Below are positions 29,774 through 38,452 of a stretch of 44,830 nucleotides of DNA, piece after piece (the stretch's first letter is position 1; each line of letters opens with the position of its first letter). Under the pieces are notes generated by a model. It had not been told where the DNA came from. It searched no databases and saw nothing but the letters and a program-made list of their open reading frames with translations. The DNA is from Ruminococcus sp. (GTDB taxonomy: Bacteria > Bacillota > Clostridia > Oscillospirales > Ruminococcaceae), in assembly GCA_017478965.1 (NCBI GenBank), contig JAFVCV010000038.1:87977-132806 (forward strand). Direction: 5' to 3'. Position numbers and translations under genes: made by a program.

Positions 29774-31522
29774 TCAGTACATCAGCAGGTCGATGAGGTT
29801 GTCGTTCATGATATTCAGTTCCCTTGCCCCCACGGGGAAGGAACCTGAGATAAGGGCCTGCACATAGAGTATCAGTCCGTAGGTCCTGAGCTTTTCCTCG
29901 CTTTCTTCGCAGCTGAGCTTTTTTATCAGCTCGTTCTCGGTGTTGAGATAGAGCACCGCACCGGAGACCTCCTTGTATTCCTCCTCGAAGGCCTTGAGCA
30001 TATCCGTGAAAAGCTCCGGGCTTTCCGACAGTGAATGCTCGATATCCTTCTTTATCATGCCGTCCCGGCTTATACTGTAAAGGGTGGCCAGCTGAGGGGG
30101 TGAAAAGCTTTTTAGCTGCACCCGGCAGCCCTCCTCCTCCAGGGCAGCCGAGAACGCTTTCAGCATTTTCTCAAAGGCCGAGGGGTCCGAGGGGTCGTTC
30201 AGCATCCCCTCCACCATGTTCTCGTCCAGGGCAGTGACCTCACGGCTGTCAAGGGCGCCAAGCTTTTCCACCAGGGCCTTTTCGTGTACATACCCCACGT
30301 TTATCAGAAGCTCGCCCTGCTCGGCAAATACCGGCCTAAGCTGCCTGAAAATATCTATGTCAGGGGTGTATACCAGGCTCCCCTCATAGTTCCTGAGCTG
30401 CGCCCCGGTCAGCCCTCCCAGGCTGGTCTCAAAATCAAAATATGGCATGAAAATGTCGAAGAGCTTGTCGTTTTCCGCCGCCACCGATCTGAGCGCCACG
30501 CCATGGAGCCTTACTATCTTCTGCAAAAGCTCCGGATGCCTGAGGGCGGTCTGCTCCAGATAGTCCGATATGCACTCTGTAAGCTCCTCCCTGGCCTCGC
30601 TGAGCGCCTCGTCCTTGTAGAAGTCCTCCCTGGAGGCCGTAGGCCTGAGGATATCAGTGTTTATGTAGCACTGCATGAAAAAGGCCCATTCCGGCAGAAG
30701 ACTGCTGCCGTCCTCGGTCAGGAGCATATTTTTGAGATATATCCTGTGGCGGTTCTTCACGGCCGCTGATACCGTGTAGGGCAGTATGTATGCGATGCCG
30801 CTGAAATAGCCTTTCCCGCTTTCCAGCCTGAAGCAGTCCAGATGATCCGTATCGGTGCCGAAGACAGCCTTGCCGGCTCTGAGCATACCCTCCCTGGTGC
30901 CGTCGTTTTCCAGAAGCTCCGCATTGGCCATGAGCTTTATTCCCCCGCCGCTGCCTACAAAGACGGGATAGGGGATAGCGAGGCCGTAATAGCGAAGGCA
31001 TTTCAGGACCTCTCCGGCGGTGAAAAGTTCCTCATGGCCCGGGCAGCATTTTATGAAGATCTCGGTGCCGATATCCATTTCGCAGTCTATGCGGGAAACT
31101 CTGTAGCTGCCGTCGGAAAAGCCGTGCCATTCGTGGACAAGGTCCGGGGTCTTTACGGACCTGCTGCGAAGTATTATCTCATCGGTGACGATAAAGCAGG
31201 ACAAAAGCCCTATGCCGAACCGCCCGATAAAGCTCCCGCCGGCCCCTCTTTTCGAGGACTCTCCTATGACGGAGATGAATTTGTGTATCTCCTCCTCTGT
31301 AAGCCCGCTGCCGTTGTCCGTGAAGGTCAGCGACTCTCTGTCCCTGACCGTAACGTTCACCTGAGGGTCCGAAAATCCCTGCTGGAGCTCCTTCCTCATG
31401 CTAACGGCGTCAACACCGTTTTGCAGCAGCTCCCTCAGAAAGACCTTGGGTGTACTGTAAAGGTGATTGGAGAGAATGTCTATCATTCCCCCCAGGTTGA
31501 CGCTGAATTTATAGTCGCTCAT
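29774..31522 (-). CDS. HSP90 family protein, non-canonical HtpG-like
   Basis: 582 residues, somewhat shorter than HtpG (about 624). The GHKL ATPase domain is intact: LRELLQNGVDA (residues 29-39; catalytic Glu31 and Asn35), TFTDNGSGL (Asp69), IGRFGIGLLSCF (lid glycines), and a conserved-type arginine in TASREDF of the middle domain. The C-terminal third is divergent and lacks an MEEVD-type tail. This belongs to a separate, shorter bacterial Hsp90 group rather than true HtpG, judging from the N-terminus DYKFSVNLGGMIDILSNHLYS (split description). It has its own promoter and terminator and so stands alone. Clients are unknown. Confidence 0.88.
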   Translation of the reverse strand: MSDYKFSVNLGGMIDILSNHLYSTPKVFLRELLQNGVDAVSMRKELQQGFSDPQVNVTVRDRESLTFTDNGSGLTEEEIHKFISVIGESSKRGAGGSFIGRFGIGLLSCFIVTDEIILRSRSVKTPDLVHEWHGFSDGSYRVSRIDCEMDIGTEIFIKCCPGHEELFTAGEVLKCLRYYGLAIPYPVFVGSGGGIKLMANAELLENDGTREGMLRAGKAVFGTDTDHLDCFRLESGKGYFSGIAYILPYTVSAAVKNRHRIYLKNMLLTEDGSSLLPEWAFFMQCYINTDILRPTASREDFYKDEALSEAREELTECISDYLEQTALRHPELLQKIVRLHGVALRSVAAENDKLFDIFMPYFDFETSLGGLTGAQLRNYEGSLVYTPDIDIFRQLRPVFAEQGELLINVGYVHEKALVEKLGALDSREVTALDENMVEGMLNDPSDPSAFEKMLKAFSAALEEEGCRVQLKSFSPPQLATLYSISRDGMIKKDIEHSLSESPELFTDMLKAFEEEYKEVSGAVLYLNTENELIKKLSCEESEEKLRTYGLILYVQALISGSFPVGARELNIMNDNLIDLLMY

Positions 31523-31561
31523 ATTTTTACCTCTTTCCTTTGCTGTGTTCCTTTTTTTGAT

Positions 31562-31590
31562 ATTATACCACGGTCTGTCAAGGATTGCAA
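31562..31590 (-). promoter_or_regulatory. Sigma-A promoter of the Hsp90-like gene
   Basis: Minus strand: TTGCAA, 17-bp spacer, TATAAT with TGG before it. A better -35 word (TTGACA) lies only 8 bases from the -10 and cannot serve it. No CIRCE or other heat-shock operator is visible. Confidence 0.78.
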
Positions 31591-31608
31591 TATTTCCCGG
31601 CGATAAGA

Positions 31609-31637
31609 CAAAAAAAGTCCCCCGCTGCCGGGGGACT
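31609..31637 (-). terminator. Intrinsic terminator after asnA
   Basis: On the minus strand AGTCCCCC pairs perfectly with GGGGGACT around a 6-base loop, followed by seven T. It lies 12 bases after the asnA stop. Confidence 0.93.
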
Positions 31638-31649
31638 CTGATATCCGTT

Positions 31650-32660
31650 TTACAGGAGCACTATGCCCCTTTCTGCGCACTTGTCGATCATTTCCTGCGG
31701 CCAGATAGAGCTTTGCACCTCGCCGATGTGGGCCTTTTCCAGCAGCAGCATACAAAGTCTCGACTGACCGATGCCGCCGCCGACGGTCAGCGGAAGCGTG
31801 CCGTTGGCTATCATCTTGTGATAGTCATACTGCATCCTGTCCTCGGCTCCTGCCTCCTTGAGCTGGGACTCTAAGGACTTCTCATCGACCCTTACGCCCA
31901 TGGAGCTTATCTCGATGGCGTTGTCAAGGACCTCGTCCCAGAAGAAGATATCTCCGTTAAGGGACCAGTCGTCATAGTCAGGCGCACGGCCGTCGTGCTT
32001 TTCTCCGCTTTTCAGCTTTCCGCCGATCTGCATGATGAACACGGTCTTCTTCTCCTTGGTGATGAGTCTCTCCCTCTCCTTGGAGCTCTTGTCCGGATAC
32101 ATATCCTCCAGCTCCTGGGTGGTGATAAAGAACACCTCATCGCTGACGGAGTTTTTCAGAGCCGGATATCTCAGGCTGACCTTGCGCTTGGTGTAGACTA
32201 TGGCCTTCACCACGCTCTTGACAGTCTCTTTAAGAAATTCCTCCGTCCTCTGTTCACGCCTGATGACCTTTTCCCAGTCCCACTGGTCCACGAAGATCGA
32301 GTGCAGGTTGTCTGTGTCGTCGTCCCTGCGGATAGCGTTCATATCAGTATAGATCCCCTCGCCGGGCTGATAGCCGTAGCGGTAAAGGGCCATTCTCTTC
32401 CATTTCGCAAGGCTCTGCACTACCTCTGCTTCGCCGTCGATCTCCTTTATAGTGAAATCCACCTTGCGCTCAACGCCGTTAAGGTCGTCGTTTATGCCGC
32501 TGCCTTTCCTGACTATGAGCGGCGCAGATACCCGGTCAAGCATGAGCTGGATCGACAGCGCCTGCTGGAAAACGTCCTTGATGTACTTGATGGCGTGCTG
32601 AGTCTCTCTCAGTGTCAGCGCTGAGCTGTAGCCCTCAGGCAGATAAAGTGATTTTGACAT
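31650..32660 (-). CDS. asnA: Aspartate--ammonia ligase (asparagine synthetase A)
   Basis: 336 residues, normal for AsnA, which makes asparagine from aspartate, ammonia and ATP and is related to class II tRNA synthetases. Marks: TQHAIKYIKDVFQ, the LNGVERKVDF segment, FVDQWDWEKVI, DDWSLNGDIFFWDEVL, and the C-terminal GGGIGQSRLCMLLL motif 3. It has its own promoter (32746-32774) and a strong leader hairpin, and lies downstream of T-box-controlled asnS, so the window gathers synthesis and charging of asparagine. AAGGGACG precedes the ATG. Confidence 0.97.
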   Translation of the reverse strand: MSKSLYLPEGYSSALTLRETQHAIKYIKDVFQQALSIQLMLDRVSAPLIVRKGSGINDDLNGVERKVDFTIKEIDGEAEVVQSLAKWKRMALYRYGYQPGEGIYTDMNAIRRDDDTDNLHSIFVDQWDWEKVIRREQRTEEFLKETVKSVVKAIVYTKRKVSLRYPALKNSVSDEVFFITTQELEDMYPDKSSKERERLITKEKKTVFIMQIGGKLKSGEKHDGRAPDYDDWSLNGDIFFWDEVLDNAIEISSMGVRVDEKSLESQLKEAGAEDRMQYDYHKMIANGTLPLTVGGGIGQSRLCMLLLEKAHIGEVQSSIWPQEMIDKCAERGIVLL

Positions 32661-32686
32661 AAAACATCGTCCCTTCTTAAATAAAT

Positions 32687-32725
32687 AAGGACATTCCGAC
32701 CATTGACAACAGTCGGAACGTCCTT
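32687..32725 (-). terminator. Leader hairpin (possible attenuator) ahead of asnA
   Basis: On the minus strand AAGGACGTTCCGAC pairs with GTCGGAATGTCCTT (14 bp, one G-U) around 11 bases and is followed by ATTTATTTAAG. It lies between the asnA promoter and the asnA start codon, so it could attenuate asnA or protect its mRNA. The U tract is broken by A, so termination would be partial. Confidence 0.65.
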
Positions 32726-32745
32726 GTTCCTTACTCTATGCAATT

Positions 32746-32774
32746 ATTATACCACCGAATTGCATTTTTGTCAA
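32746..32774 (-). promoter_or_regulatory. Sigma-A promoter of asnA
   Basis: Minus strand: TTGACA, 17-bp spacer, TATAAT, with TGG before the -10; a full consensus match in the 190-bp gap between asnS and asnA. Confidence 0.93.
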
Positions 32775-32850
32775 GAGAAAAAATATATTTTTTTGAAAAA
32801 AATGATCGCTCCTGCAAAACTGCCTGCCGGGCTGTCCATACGACAGACCG

Positions 32851-34224
32851 TTATCTTATCGAGCCTACTGTCCTTGGGAACAGTATAACGTCCCTGATGT
32901 TCTGTACGCCGGTCACGTACATCACCAGACGCTCAAAGCCCAGGCCGAAACCGCCGTGAGGTACTGAGCCGTATTTCCTCAGGTCAAGATAGTCGCTGTA
33001 AAGGTCCAGGTTCATGTTCCTCTCCTTCATGGCGGTGATGAGCTTGTCATAGTCGTACTCCCTTTCACTGCCGCCGATTATCTCACCTACTCCGGGCACC
33101 AGAAGATCCACCGCAGCCACAGTCTTTCCGTCCGGGTTCTGCTTCATGTAGAAGGACTTTATCTCCTTGGGGTAGTCGGTGACGAAGACAGCCTTCTTGA
33201 ACACCTTCTCTGCGATATACCTTTCGTGCTCGGTCTGAAGATCGCAGCCCCACTCTACGGGGTAAACGAATTTCTCGCCGGAGTTTTTGAGCAGCTCGAT
33301 GGCTTCGGTGTAGGAAACTATGCCGAAATCGTGGGAGATGAGTTCCTCCAGCCTTGCGATCAGCCCCTTCTCAAAATGTGCGTCAAAGAATGCCATCTCG
33401 TCCGGGCAGGTGTCAAGGACGGTCCTGATGACGTGCTTTATCATGTCCTCAGCGATCTCGATAACGTCCGGCAGTTCGGCAAAAGCCACCTCCGGCTCGA
33501 TGTGCCAGAATTCAGCCAGGTGCTTGGGAGTATTGCTGTTCTCGGCCCTGAATGACGGCCCGAACGTGTATATCTTACCCATCGCCATAGCCGCCATCTC
33601 GCCCTCAAGCTGTCCTGAAACGCTCAGTCCTGCCCTCTTGCCGAAAAAGTCGGCCGCATAGTATTCCTCCTCGGACTTGTAGTCCTGGGAGTATCCTATG
33701 GTGGTCACCTGGAACATCTCTCCGGCGCCCTCGCAGTCGCTGCCGGTGATGAGGGGAGTGTTGACGTAAACGTAGTTTCTTTCCCTGAAATAGTTGTGCA
33801 GGGCCTGTGCCAGTACGGACCTTACCCTCAGCACTGCGTTGAAGGTGTTGGTCCTGCCCCTGAGGTGGGGCATGGTCCGCAGGAATTCCAGGGTGTGGCC
33901 CTTTTTCTGCAAGGGATAATCCTGAGGGCATTCGCCAAGAACTGTGATGTCGGCGGGGGTAACGCCTATCTCGGCGGCACTGCGGCCCTCTACTGCCTTG
34001 CCTGTGACCCTGAGAGAGGTGCCCACCCTGGGTATGTCCTTATAATCCGGGTCGCCGCTCTTATCAACGACTATCTGAACGTTTTTGAGCGAGGTTCCGT
34101 CATTGAGCTCGATAAAGGCCACGTTCTTTGAGTTCCTCGAGGTCCTTACCCAGCCGCAGACAGTGACCTCCTGCCCTATAAGCTCCTTGTTTGTCAGTAC
34201 TTCTTTGATGTCAGTGTGTTTCAT
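32851..34224 (-). CDS. asnS: Asparaginyl-tRNA synthetase
   Basis: 457 residues, class IIb synthetase. An N-terminal OB-fold anticodon-binding domain (VTVCGWVRTSRNSKNVAFIEL) precedes the catalytic domain with NTPLITGSDCEGAGEMFQVT, motif 2 in FGPSFRAENSNTPKHLAEFW, and motif 3 in GGFGLGFERLVMYVTG. The segment choice and the CEGAGE marks fit AsnRS rather than AspRS. It is transcribed after the T-box leader and the zinc-ribbon gene, from which it is separated by 21 bases. Confidence 0.97.
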   Translation of the reverse strand: MKHTDIKEVLTNKELIGQEVTVCGWVRTSRNSKNVAFIELNDGTSLKNVQIVVDKSGDPDYKDIPRVGTSLRVTGKAVEGRSAAEIGVTPADITVLGECPQDYPLQKKGHTLEFLRTMPHLRGRTNTFNAVLRVRSVLAQALHNYFRERNYVYVNTPLITGSDCEGAGEMFQVTTIGYSQDYKSEEEYYAADFFGKRAGLSVSGQLEGEMAAMAMGKIYTFGPSFRAENSNTPKHLAEFWHIEPEVAFAELPDVIEIAEDMIKHVIRTVLDTCPDEMAFFDAHFEKGLIARLEELISHDFGIVSYTEAIELLKNSGEKFVYPVEWGCDLQTEHERYIAEKVFKKAVFVTDYPKEIKSFYMKQNPDGKTVAAVDLLVPGVGEIIGGSEREYDYDKLITAMKERNMNLDLYSDYLDLRKYGSVPHGGFGLGFERLVMYVTGVQNIRDVILFPRTVGSIR

Positions 34225-34245
34225 ATCTACCGTTCCTTTCAGCGA

Positions 34246-34485
34246 TCATTTCTCAGTTCTGAATCTCAGTTCCTGCGGTTCTCTTGCGTAGAACTTCACA
34301 AGTCCGCAGCCAAGGCAGACATAGCAGTCCGCCGCTGTATGTGTCTGTGCGGAAAGTGCTCCTTTGCGGGATCTTCTCAGCTCAGGATACCCGCCGGCGA
34401 CTCCGCTCACGAACTGTGCCGTCACCATGAGCTGTCCGCAGTCCGTGCATTTTATCTCCCTGTTATTGCCGTTGTCATCGCTCAT
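34246..34485 (-). CDS. Small zinc-ribbon protein between the T-box and asnS
   Basis: 79 residues from ATG 34483-34485, with GGAGGTGAGG just upstream; a longer frame would run into the T-box terminator and is not real. Two cysteine pairs are visible, CTDC near residue 13 and CYVCLGC near 54-60, a zinc-ribbon arrangement with about 40 residues between. The middle (FVSGVAGGYPELRRSRKG) is glycine- and arginine-rich. It shares the Asn T-box with asnS. Role unknown; a nucleic-acid or metal-related role would be a guess. Confidence 0.75.
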   Translation of the reverse strand: MSDDNGNNREIKCTDCGQLMVTAQFVSGVAGGYPELRRSRKGALSAQTHTAADCYVCLGCGLVKFYAREPQELRFRTEK

Positions 34486-34500
34486 GTCCTCACCTCCGAC

Positions 34501-34769
34501 TGAAATAAAAAAGCCCTCGTCCCGAAAACAGGACGAAAGCTTGTTCGACTTCCGTGGTACCACCTGAATTGCCAAAGGCTCACAGCCCATGACCCCTCAT
34601 ACCCTTTAACGCAGGTAAAACGCCGCCCCTACTAAGCAGTATGCCGCCTTTGGGCTTGGTGCTCGTGAGTGTTGTTCGCAGTACCTCTGATATGCGGCTC
34701 CCACCTTCCCCGCACTCTCTGTGAACGAACTGTGCTGTTACTTCTCTCAGTCATAGCATTTGAAATATT
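34501..34769 (-). ncRNA. T-box leader, asparagine type
   Basis: About 265 nt of leader. On the minus strand, in order: GAGAGAAGTAAC, CAGAGAG and GGTGGGAGCC (stem I conserved parts), CGAACAACACTCACGAGC (specifier loop region with an AAC Asn codon), then AGGTGGTACCACGG, the T-box core that pairs with the tRNA 3' end, and a terminator. Uncharged tRNA-Asn would favour antitermination and expression of the zinc-ribbon gene and asnS. The T-box identity is firm; the AAC specifier is inferred from position and the downstream gene. Confidence 0.93.
34504..34540 (-). terminator. T-box terminator hairpin
   Basis: On the minus strand AAGCTTTCGTCC and GGGACGAGGGCTT fold around TGTTTTC, then TTTTTATTT follows. 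Part of the T-box; the competing antiterminator uses the T-box core sequence just upstream. Confidence 0.9.
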
Positions 34770-34775
34770 TACCCT

Positions 34776-34804
34776 ATTATACCACCCGCCGCCCGGTTTG
34801 TCAA
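34776..34804 (-). promoter_or_regulatory. Sigma-A promoter of the Asn T-box operon
   Basis: Minus strand: TTGACA, 17-bp GC-rich spacer, TATAAT with TGG before it. It is divergent from the + strand promoter 88 bases away. Confidence 0.94.
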
Positions 34805-34891
34805 GGGGTGCTAAGGGCTTTTGGACTGAGACTGTTTTCAAAGCTCTCTCCGCATAGGGAAATTCTGCCCCATGGAGCCTGAACGGCGGAC

Positions 34892-34920
34892 TTTACATTT
34901 TAGAACAGTTATGGTATAAT
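34892..34920 (+). promoter_or_regulatory. Sigma-A promoter of the recD2 operon
   Basis: TTTACA, 17-bp spacer, TATAAT with TGG before it. The predicted start at about 34927 gives a leader of about 85 bases before the first gene. Confidence 0.88.
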
Positions 34921-35010
34921 AAAATGATGTCTTTTACAGCTGCTGCTGTCATATGGCCGCTTCGGCGCATATTATAAGTCATGAAAAAATGACGGCAGGG
35001 GGGCGGCGTT

Positions 35011-35397
35011 ATGGCGGCAGTTTTAGCGGCGGCGGTCGCAGCGGCAGCGCTGGCAGTGTGTGCGGCGGTGCTGCTGACGGGAAAAAGTAAAAGGGACCCC
35101 AGGTCACTGGTGGTCATACCGTTTGTTTCGGAGAAGGACCTAAAAAGGTGCCTGTCGGAGTGCTTCTGGGAGGAGCTTTTCCGCAGGGAGGGACGGCGGG
35201 ATACAGTCATACTTTGCAGGCCTGAGGACGTCGGCAAGGCAAGGCTGGCTGCAAAGGGCTATGAAGGAGTTCGGGTCATGCCGCCCGGTGAGCTGGGGGA
35301 GCTTATCCTGAACAGTGCCGCAGGGCAGGCAAAGAACGGGGATAGAAATGAAAGAATACGAAAAGATACAGGGTCAGGTAGATTCGCTGATCTTTAA
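35011..35397 (+). CDS. Hypothetical protein with one N-terminal membrane helix
   Basis: 128 residues, not recognised. A single hydrophobic helix of alanine and valine (residues 2-23) is followed by a basic stop-transfer (GKSKRDPR) and a soluble domain with the strand-like pieces SLVVIPFV and DTVILCRP. It would be anchored with the domain in the cytoplasm. The frame overlaps the recD2 start by 50 bases, more than usual, so the real end may be functional overlap or the ORF may be weakly supported. It is the first frame after the promoter, with a G-rich stretch (GGGGGGCGG) before the ATG. Confidence 0.55.
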   Translation: MAAVLAAAVAAAALAVCAAVLLTGKSKRDPRSLVVIPFVSEKDLKRCLSECFWEELFRREGRRDTVILCRPEDVGKARLAAKGYEGVRVMPPGELGELILNSAAGQAKNGDRNERIRKDTGSGRFADL

Positions 35398-37579
35398 AAA
35401 TGAAGATACGGGCTTTTGCGTGCTCATGCTTGACTATGAGGGGGACCCGCTGTGCGTGGTGGGGGATATGGGCGACGTTGAGGAGGGGGAGGAGCTGACC
35501 CTGACCGGTGAGTTCACCTCACACCCTCGTTATGGCGAGCAGTTCAAGGTAAAGGCCTTTGAGCGCAGCCTTCCCACAGACTCTGCGGCGATCTTCAAAT
35601 ACCTGGCTTCCGGCGCAGTAAGCGAGATAGGCGCCGTGACGGCCAGAAAGCTGGTGAATAAGTTCGGGGACCGGACCCTGGAGATAATAGAGAAAGAGCC
35701 GGAGAGACTGACGGAGATAAGGGGCATAACGGAGAAAAAAGCTAAGAAGATAAACGAGGAATTCATGGCGGGCTTTGCTATGAGGACCCTTGTGGCTTAT
35801 CTTGACAGCTTTGAGATACCCACTGCGGTGAGCATACGTGCCTGGAAACGCTGGGGGGACAGCGCCCGCAGCAGCATAATGCACAACCCTTATATCCTTT
35901 GCAGGGAAGGTCTGGACCTTTCCTTTGCCAAGGCTGATGAGATAGCTGCCAGGGAGCAGCTGCCGTTTGACAGTTCACAGAGGGTGGCCGCAGGGATAAG
36001 CTGTGTTCTGAAAGAATTTGCCGACAGCGGCAATACCTGTGTGCCGGAGGAGGTGCTCAGGAGCAGGACCGCCGAGCTTTTAGGCATTGGCGAGGGGATA
36101 TACAGCACCACCCTCACGGACCTTCTGGAGGATGAGGAGCTGTTCTGTTACCCCATGGACGGGAAAGACTACATAATGCTCAGGTGTTATTATAAGGCTG
36201 AGGACTACATAGCCCGCCGCCTTGATATCATGAAGGGCATAACCTACGATAACAATATCGACTTCTCCCCGGTCATCGACCTGGAGGAGGAGGAGAGCGG
36301 CATACACTATGAGGAGCTGCAAAGAAAGGCCATAAACAAGGCCCTTTCCGAGGGCTTTCTTATCCTGACCGGCGGGCCGGGCACGGGCAAGACCACCACC
36401 CTCAACGCCATGATATCTCTTTTCGGCCAGCAGGGCCTGAACGTTATGATAGCCGCACCCACAGGCCGGGCCGCAAAGCGCATCTCAGAGCTTACGGGCT
36501 GCGAGGCCAAGACCATTCACAGGCTCCTGGAGGTGAAGTTCGGCAGCGATGATACCCTGAGCTTTGTCCACGACGAGAACGATCTTTTAGACTGCGACGT
36601 GCTGGTGGTGGACGAGATGTCCATGGTGGACAGCTGTCTTTTTGAGGCCCTTCTCAGAGCTATAAGCGTCACCTGCAAGCTGGTGCTGGTGGGCGACAGC
36701 GACCAGCTGCCGTCCGTAGGCCCCGGCAACGTGCTGAGAGATATAATCGACAGCGGGGTCATGTCCGTCATAGAACTGAAAGAGATCTTCCGTCAGGCCC
36801 AGGAGAGCGATATAGTGGTCAACGCCCACAGGATAGTCCGGGGGGAGCTTATAGATCTCAAAAAGAAGGACAAGGACTTCTTTTTCCTCCAGCGCCTGCG
36901 ATACCGGGAGATACAGGATCTGGTAGGGGACCTTTACAAGGAACGCCTGCCCAGAGCCTACGGCTTTTCGCCCATGGAGAATATCCAGGTGCTTTCGCCT
37001 TCGAGAAAAGGTCCCGTGGGTACCAATGAGCTAAACAGGATATTGCAGGAAAGGCTCAATCCTCTGAAAAGCGGTCAGTCTGAGGTGAAGATACTGGGCT
37101 GCTCCTTCCGGGTGGGGGACAAGGTCATGCAGACCAGGAACAATTACGACATCGAGTGGAGCCGTACCGACAGCAGCGGCAAGACCGAGAAAGGCACAGG
37201 CGTCTTCAACGGAGACATCGGCGTGGTCACAAAGGCCAATTCGGTCCTCAGGTCACTTACGGTGGACTTCGACGGCAGGACCGCTGTGATAAGCGGCGAG
37301 ATGCTGAGCGACCTGGAGCTTGCCTATGCAGTGACGGTCCACAAGAGCCAGGGCAGCGAGTTCGATGCGGTCATACTGACAGTGTTCTGGGGCTATGACA
37401 GGCTCTATTACCGAAATCTGCTCTACACTGCCGTCACAAGGGCGAAAAAACTTCTGATAATAGTAGGCTCCGGCGCAAGGCTGGAGTTCATGATAAAAAA
37501 CGACCGGCGCAGCGAGAGATGGACGGCTCTGAAGTCCATGCTGCTGAAGGAAACGGGAATGGAGCTGAAAGGAGAATGA
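35348..37579 (+). CDS. recD2: RecD2-type ATP-dependent DNA helicase
   Basis: 743 residues from the ATG at 35348 (GGGGA five bases upstream; an ATG 33 bases earlier is less supported). An N-terminal OB/HhH region (RGITEKKAKKINEEF) precedes a superfamily 1B helicase: LTGGPGTGKTTTLNAM (Walker A), VLVVDEMSMVD (Walker B), LVGDSDQLPSVGPG (motif III), then NGDIGVV, LAYAVTVHKSQGSEFDAVI and LLYTAVTRAK (motifs V and VI). The extended N-terminus marks RecD2, which acts without RecBC as a 5'-3' helicase in repair. Its end overlaps the region of the mscS ribosome binding site. Confidence 0.95.
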   Translation: MKEYEKIQGQVDSLIFKNEDTGFCVLMLDYEGDPLCVVGDMGDVEEGEELTLTGEFTSHPRYGEQFKVKAFERSLPTDSAAIFKYLASGAVSEIGAVTARKLVNKFGDRTLEIIEKEPERLTEIRGITEKKAKKINEEFMAGFAMRTLVAYLDSFEIPTAVSIRAWKRWGDSARSSIMHNPYILCREGLDLSFAKADEIAAREQLPFDSSQRVAAGISCVLKEFADSGNTCVPEEVLRSRTAELLGIGEGIYSTTLTDLLEDEELFCYPMDGKDYIMLRCYYKAEDYIARRLDIMKGITYDNNIDFSPVIDLEEEESGIHYEELQRKAINKALSEGFLILTGGPGTGKTTTLNAMISLFGQQGLNVMIAAPTGRAAKRISELTGCEAKTIHRLLEVKFGSDDTLSFVHDENDLLDCDVLVVDEMSMVDSCLFEALLRAISVTCKLVLVGDSDQLPSVGPGNVLRDIIDSGVMSVIELKEIFRQAQESDIVVNAHRIVRGELIDLKKKDKDFFFLQRLRYREIQDLVGDLYKERLPRAYGFSPMENIQVLSPSRKGPVGTNELNRILQERLNPLKSGQSEVKILGCSFRVGDKVMQTRNNYDIEWSRTDSSGKTEKGTGVFNGDIGVVTKANSVLRSLTVDFDGRTAVISGEMLSDLELAYAVTVHKSQGSEFDAVILTVFWGYDRLYYRNLLYTAVTRAKKLLIIVGSGARLEFMIKNDRRSERWTALKSMLLKETGMELKGE

Positions 37580-37581
37580 AT

Positions 37582-38436
37582 ATGGACAGACTGTCAGACC
37601 GCTGCCAGGTCCTGGCTGACAGCGCACCGGAAAGACTGTTAGAAAGGCTGGAGGACATGATCCCTAACCTTATCATGGCTGCCCTCATAATCCTCGTGGG
37701 CCATATCGTGAGCCGTATCACCCTGAAGATCATGGCAAGGGGCCTCAATGTCAAGCACGTTGACCCTACTATACATAAGTTCTCAATGTCCTTAGTGAGG
37801 GTGACCATCACCGTGATGGTGACGGTCATGGCCCTTTCGGCGCTGAACGTCCCCATGTCTTCCATTATCGCCGCCATCGGCACCGCCGGACTTGCTATCG
37901 GCCTTGCCCTGCAGGACAGCCTTTCAAACGTGGCCGGCGGTTTTATCATACTGTTCTCAAAGCCATTCAAATGCGGTGACTACATAGTCTGCGGCAGCGA
38001 GGAGGGCACGGTGGAGATGATAACGATCCTCTACACCAAGCTGCTGACTATCGACAACCGTGGTGTGTTCATTCCGAACAGGACCCTGGCAAATTCCACG
38101 GTCATAAACATCACCGGCGAAAAACAGCGGAGACTGGAGCTAAGGTTCAATGTGAGCTACAGTGACGATATCGCAAAGGTCAGAGAGGTGATACTGGAGA
38201 CTGTAAAGGCTGACAGCCGTATCCACGACAAGCCTGACGAGCCGCTGGTAGCCGTGGCCGAGCATGGCAGCAGCGCAGTGGTGATCCTCCTGAGGGCATG
38301 GGTGGATACAAAGGATTACTGGGGCGTCAGGTTCAGTCTGATGGAAAAGGTGAAGAACGCCTTCGATGAAAACGGGATCACTATCCCCTTTGACCAGCTG
38401 GATATCCACATGGACAGGATCCATGGGGATAAATAA
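37582..38436 (+). CDS. mscS: MscS family mechanosensitive channel
   Basis: 284 residues starting at ATG 37582, seven bases after AAAGGAG; an ATG at 37576 overlaps the recD2 stop and is too close to that site. Three membrane helices are seen ([35 protein letters not shown]; and the pore helix), with the pore-lining glycine/alanine pattern in [20 protein letters not shown] and the family [15 protein letters not shown] after it. The C-terminus is the beta domain and mixed cage. It opens under membrane tension to release solutes. Two bases separate it from recD2. Confidence 0.95.
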   Translation: MDRLSDRCQVLADSAPERLLERLEDMIPNLIMAALIILVGHIVSRITLKIMARGLNVKHVDPTIHKFSMSLVRVTITVMVTVMALSALNVPMSSIIAAIGTAGLAIGLALQDSLSNVAGGFIILFSKPFKCGDYIVCGSEEGTVEMITILYTKLLTIDNRGVFIPNRTLANSTVINITGEKQRRLELRFNVSYSDDIAKVREVILETVKADSRIHDKPDEPLVAVAEHGSSAVVILLRAWVDTKDYWGVRFSLMEKVKNAFDENGITIPFDQLDIHMDRIHGDK

Positions 38437-38452
38437 CAGGACGGTGGAAAAA

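Noticed and set aside
31562-31581. TTGACA close to the TATAAT of the Hsp90-like gene.
   Set aside because: Spacing is 8 bases; the TTGCAA at 17 bases is the workable -35.
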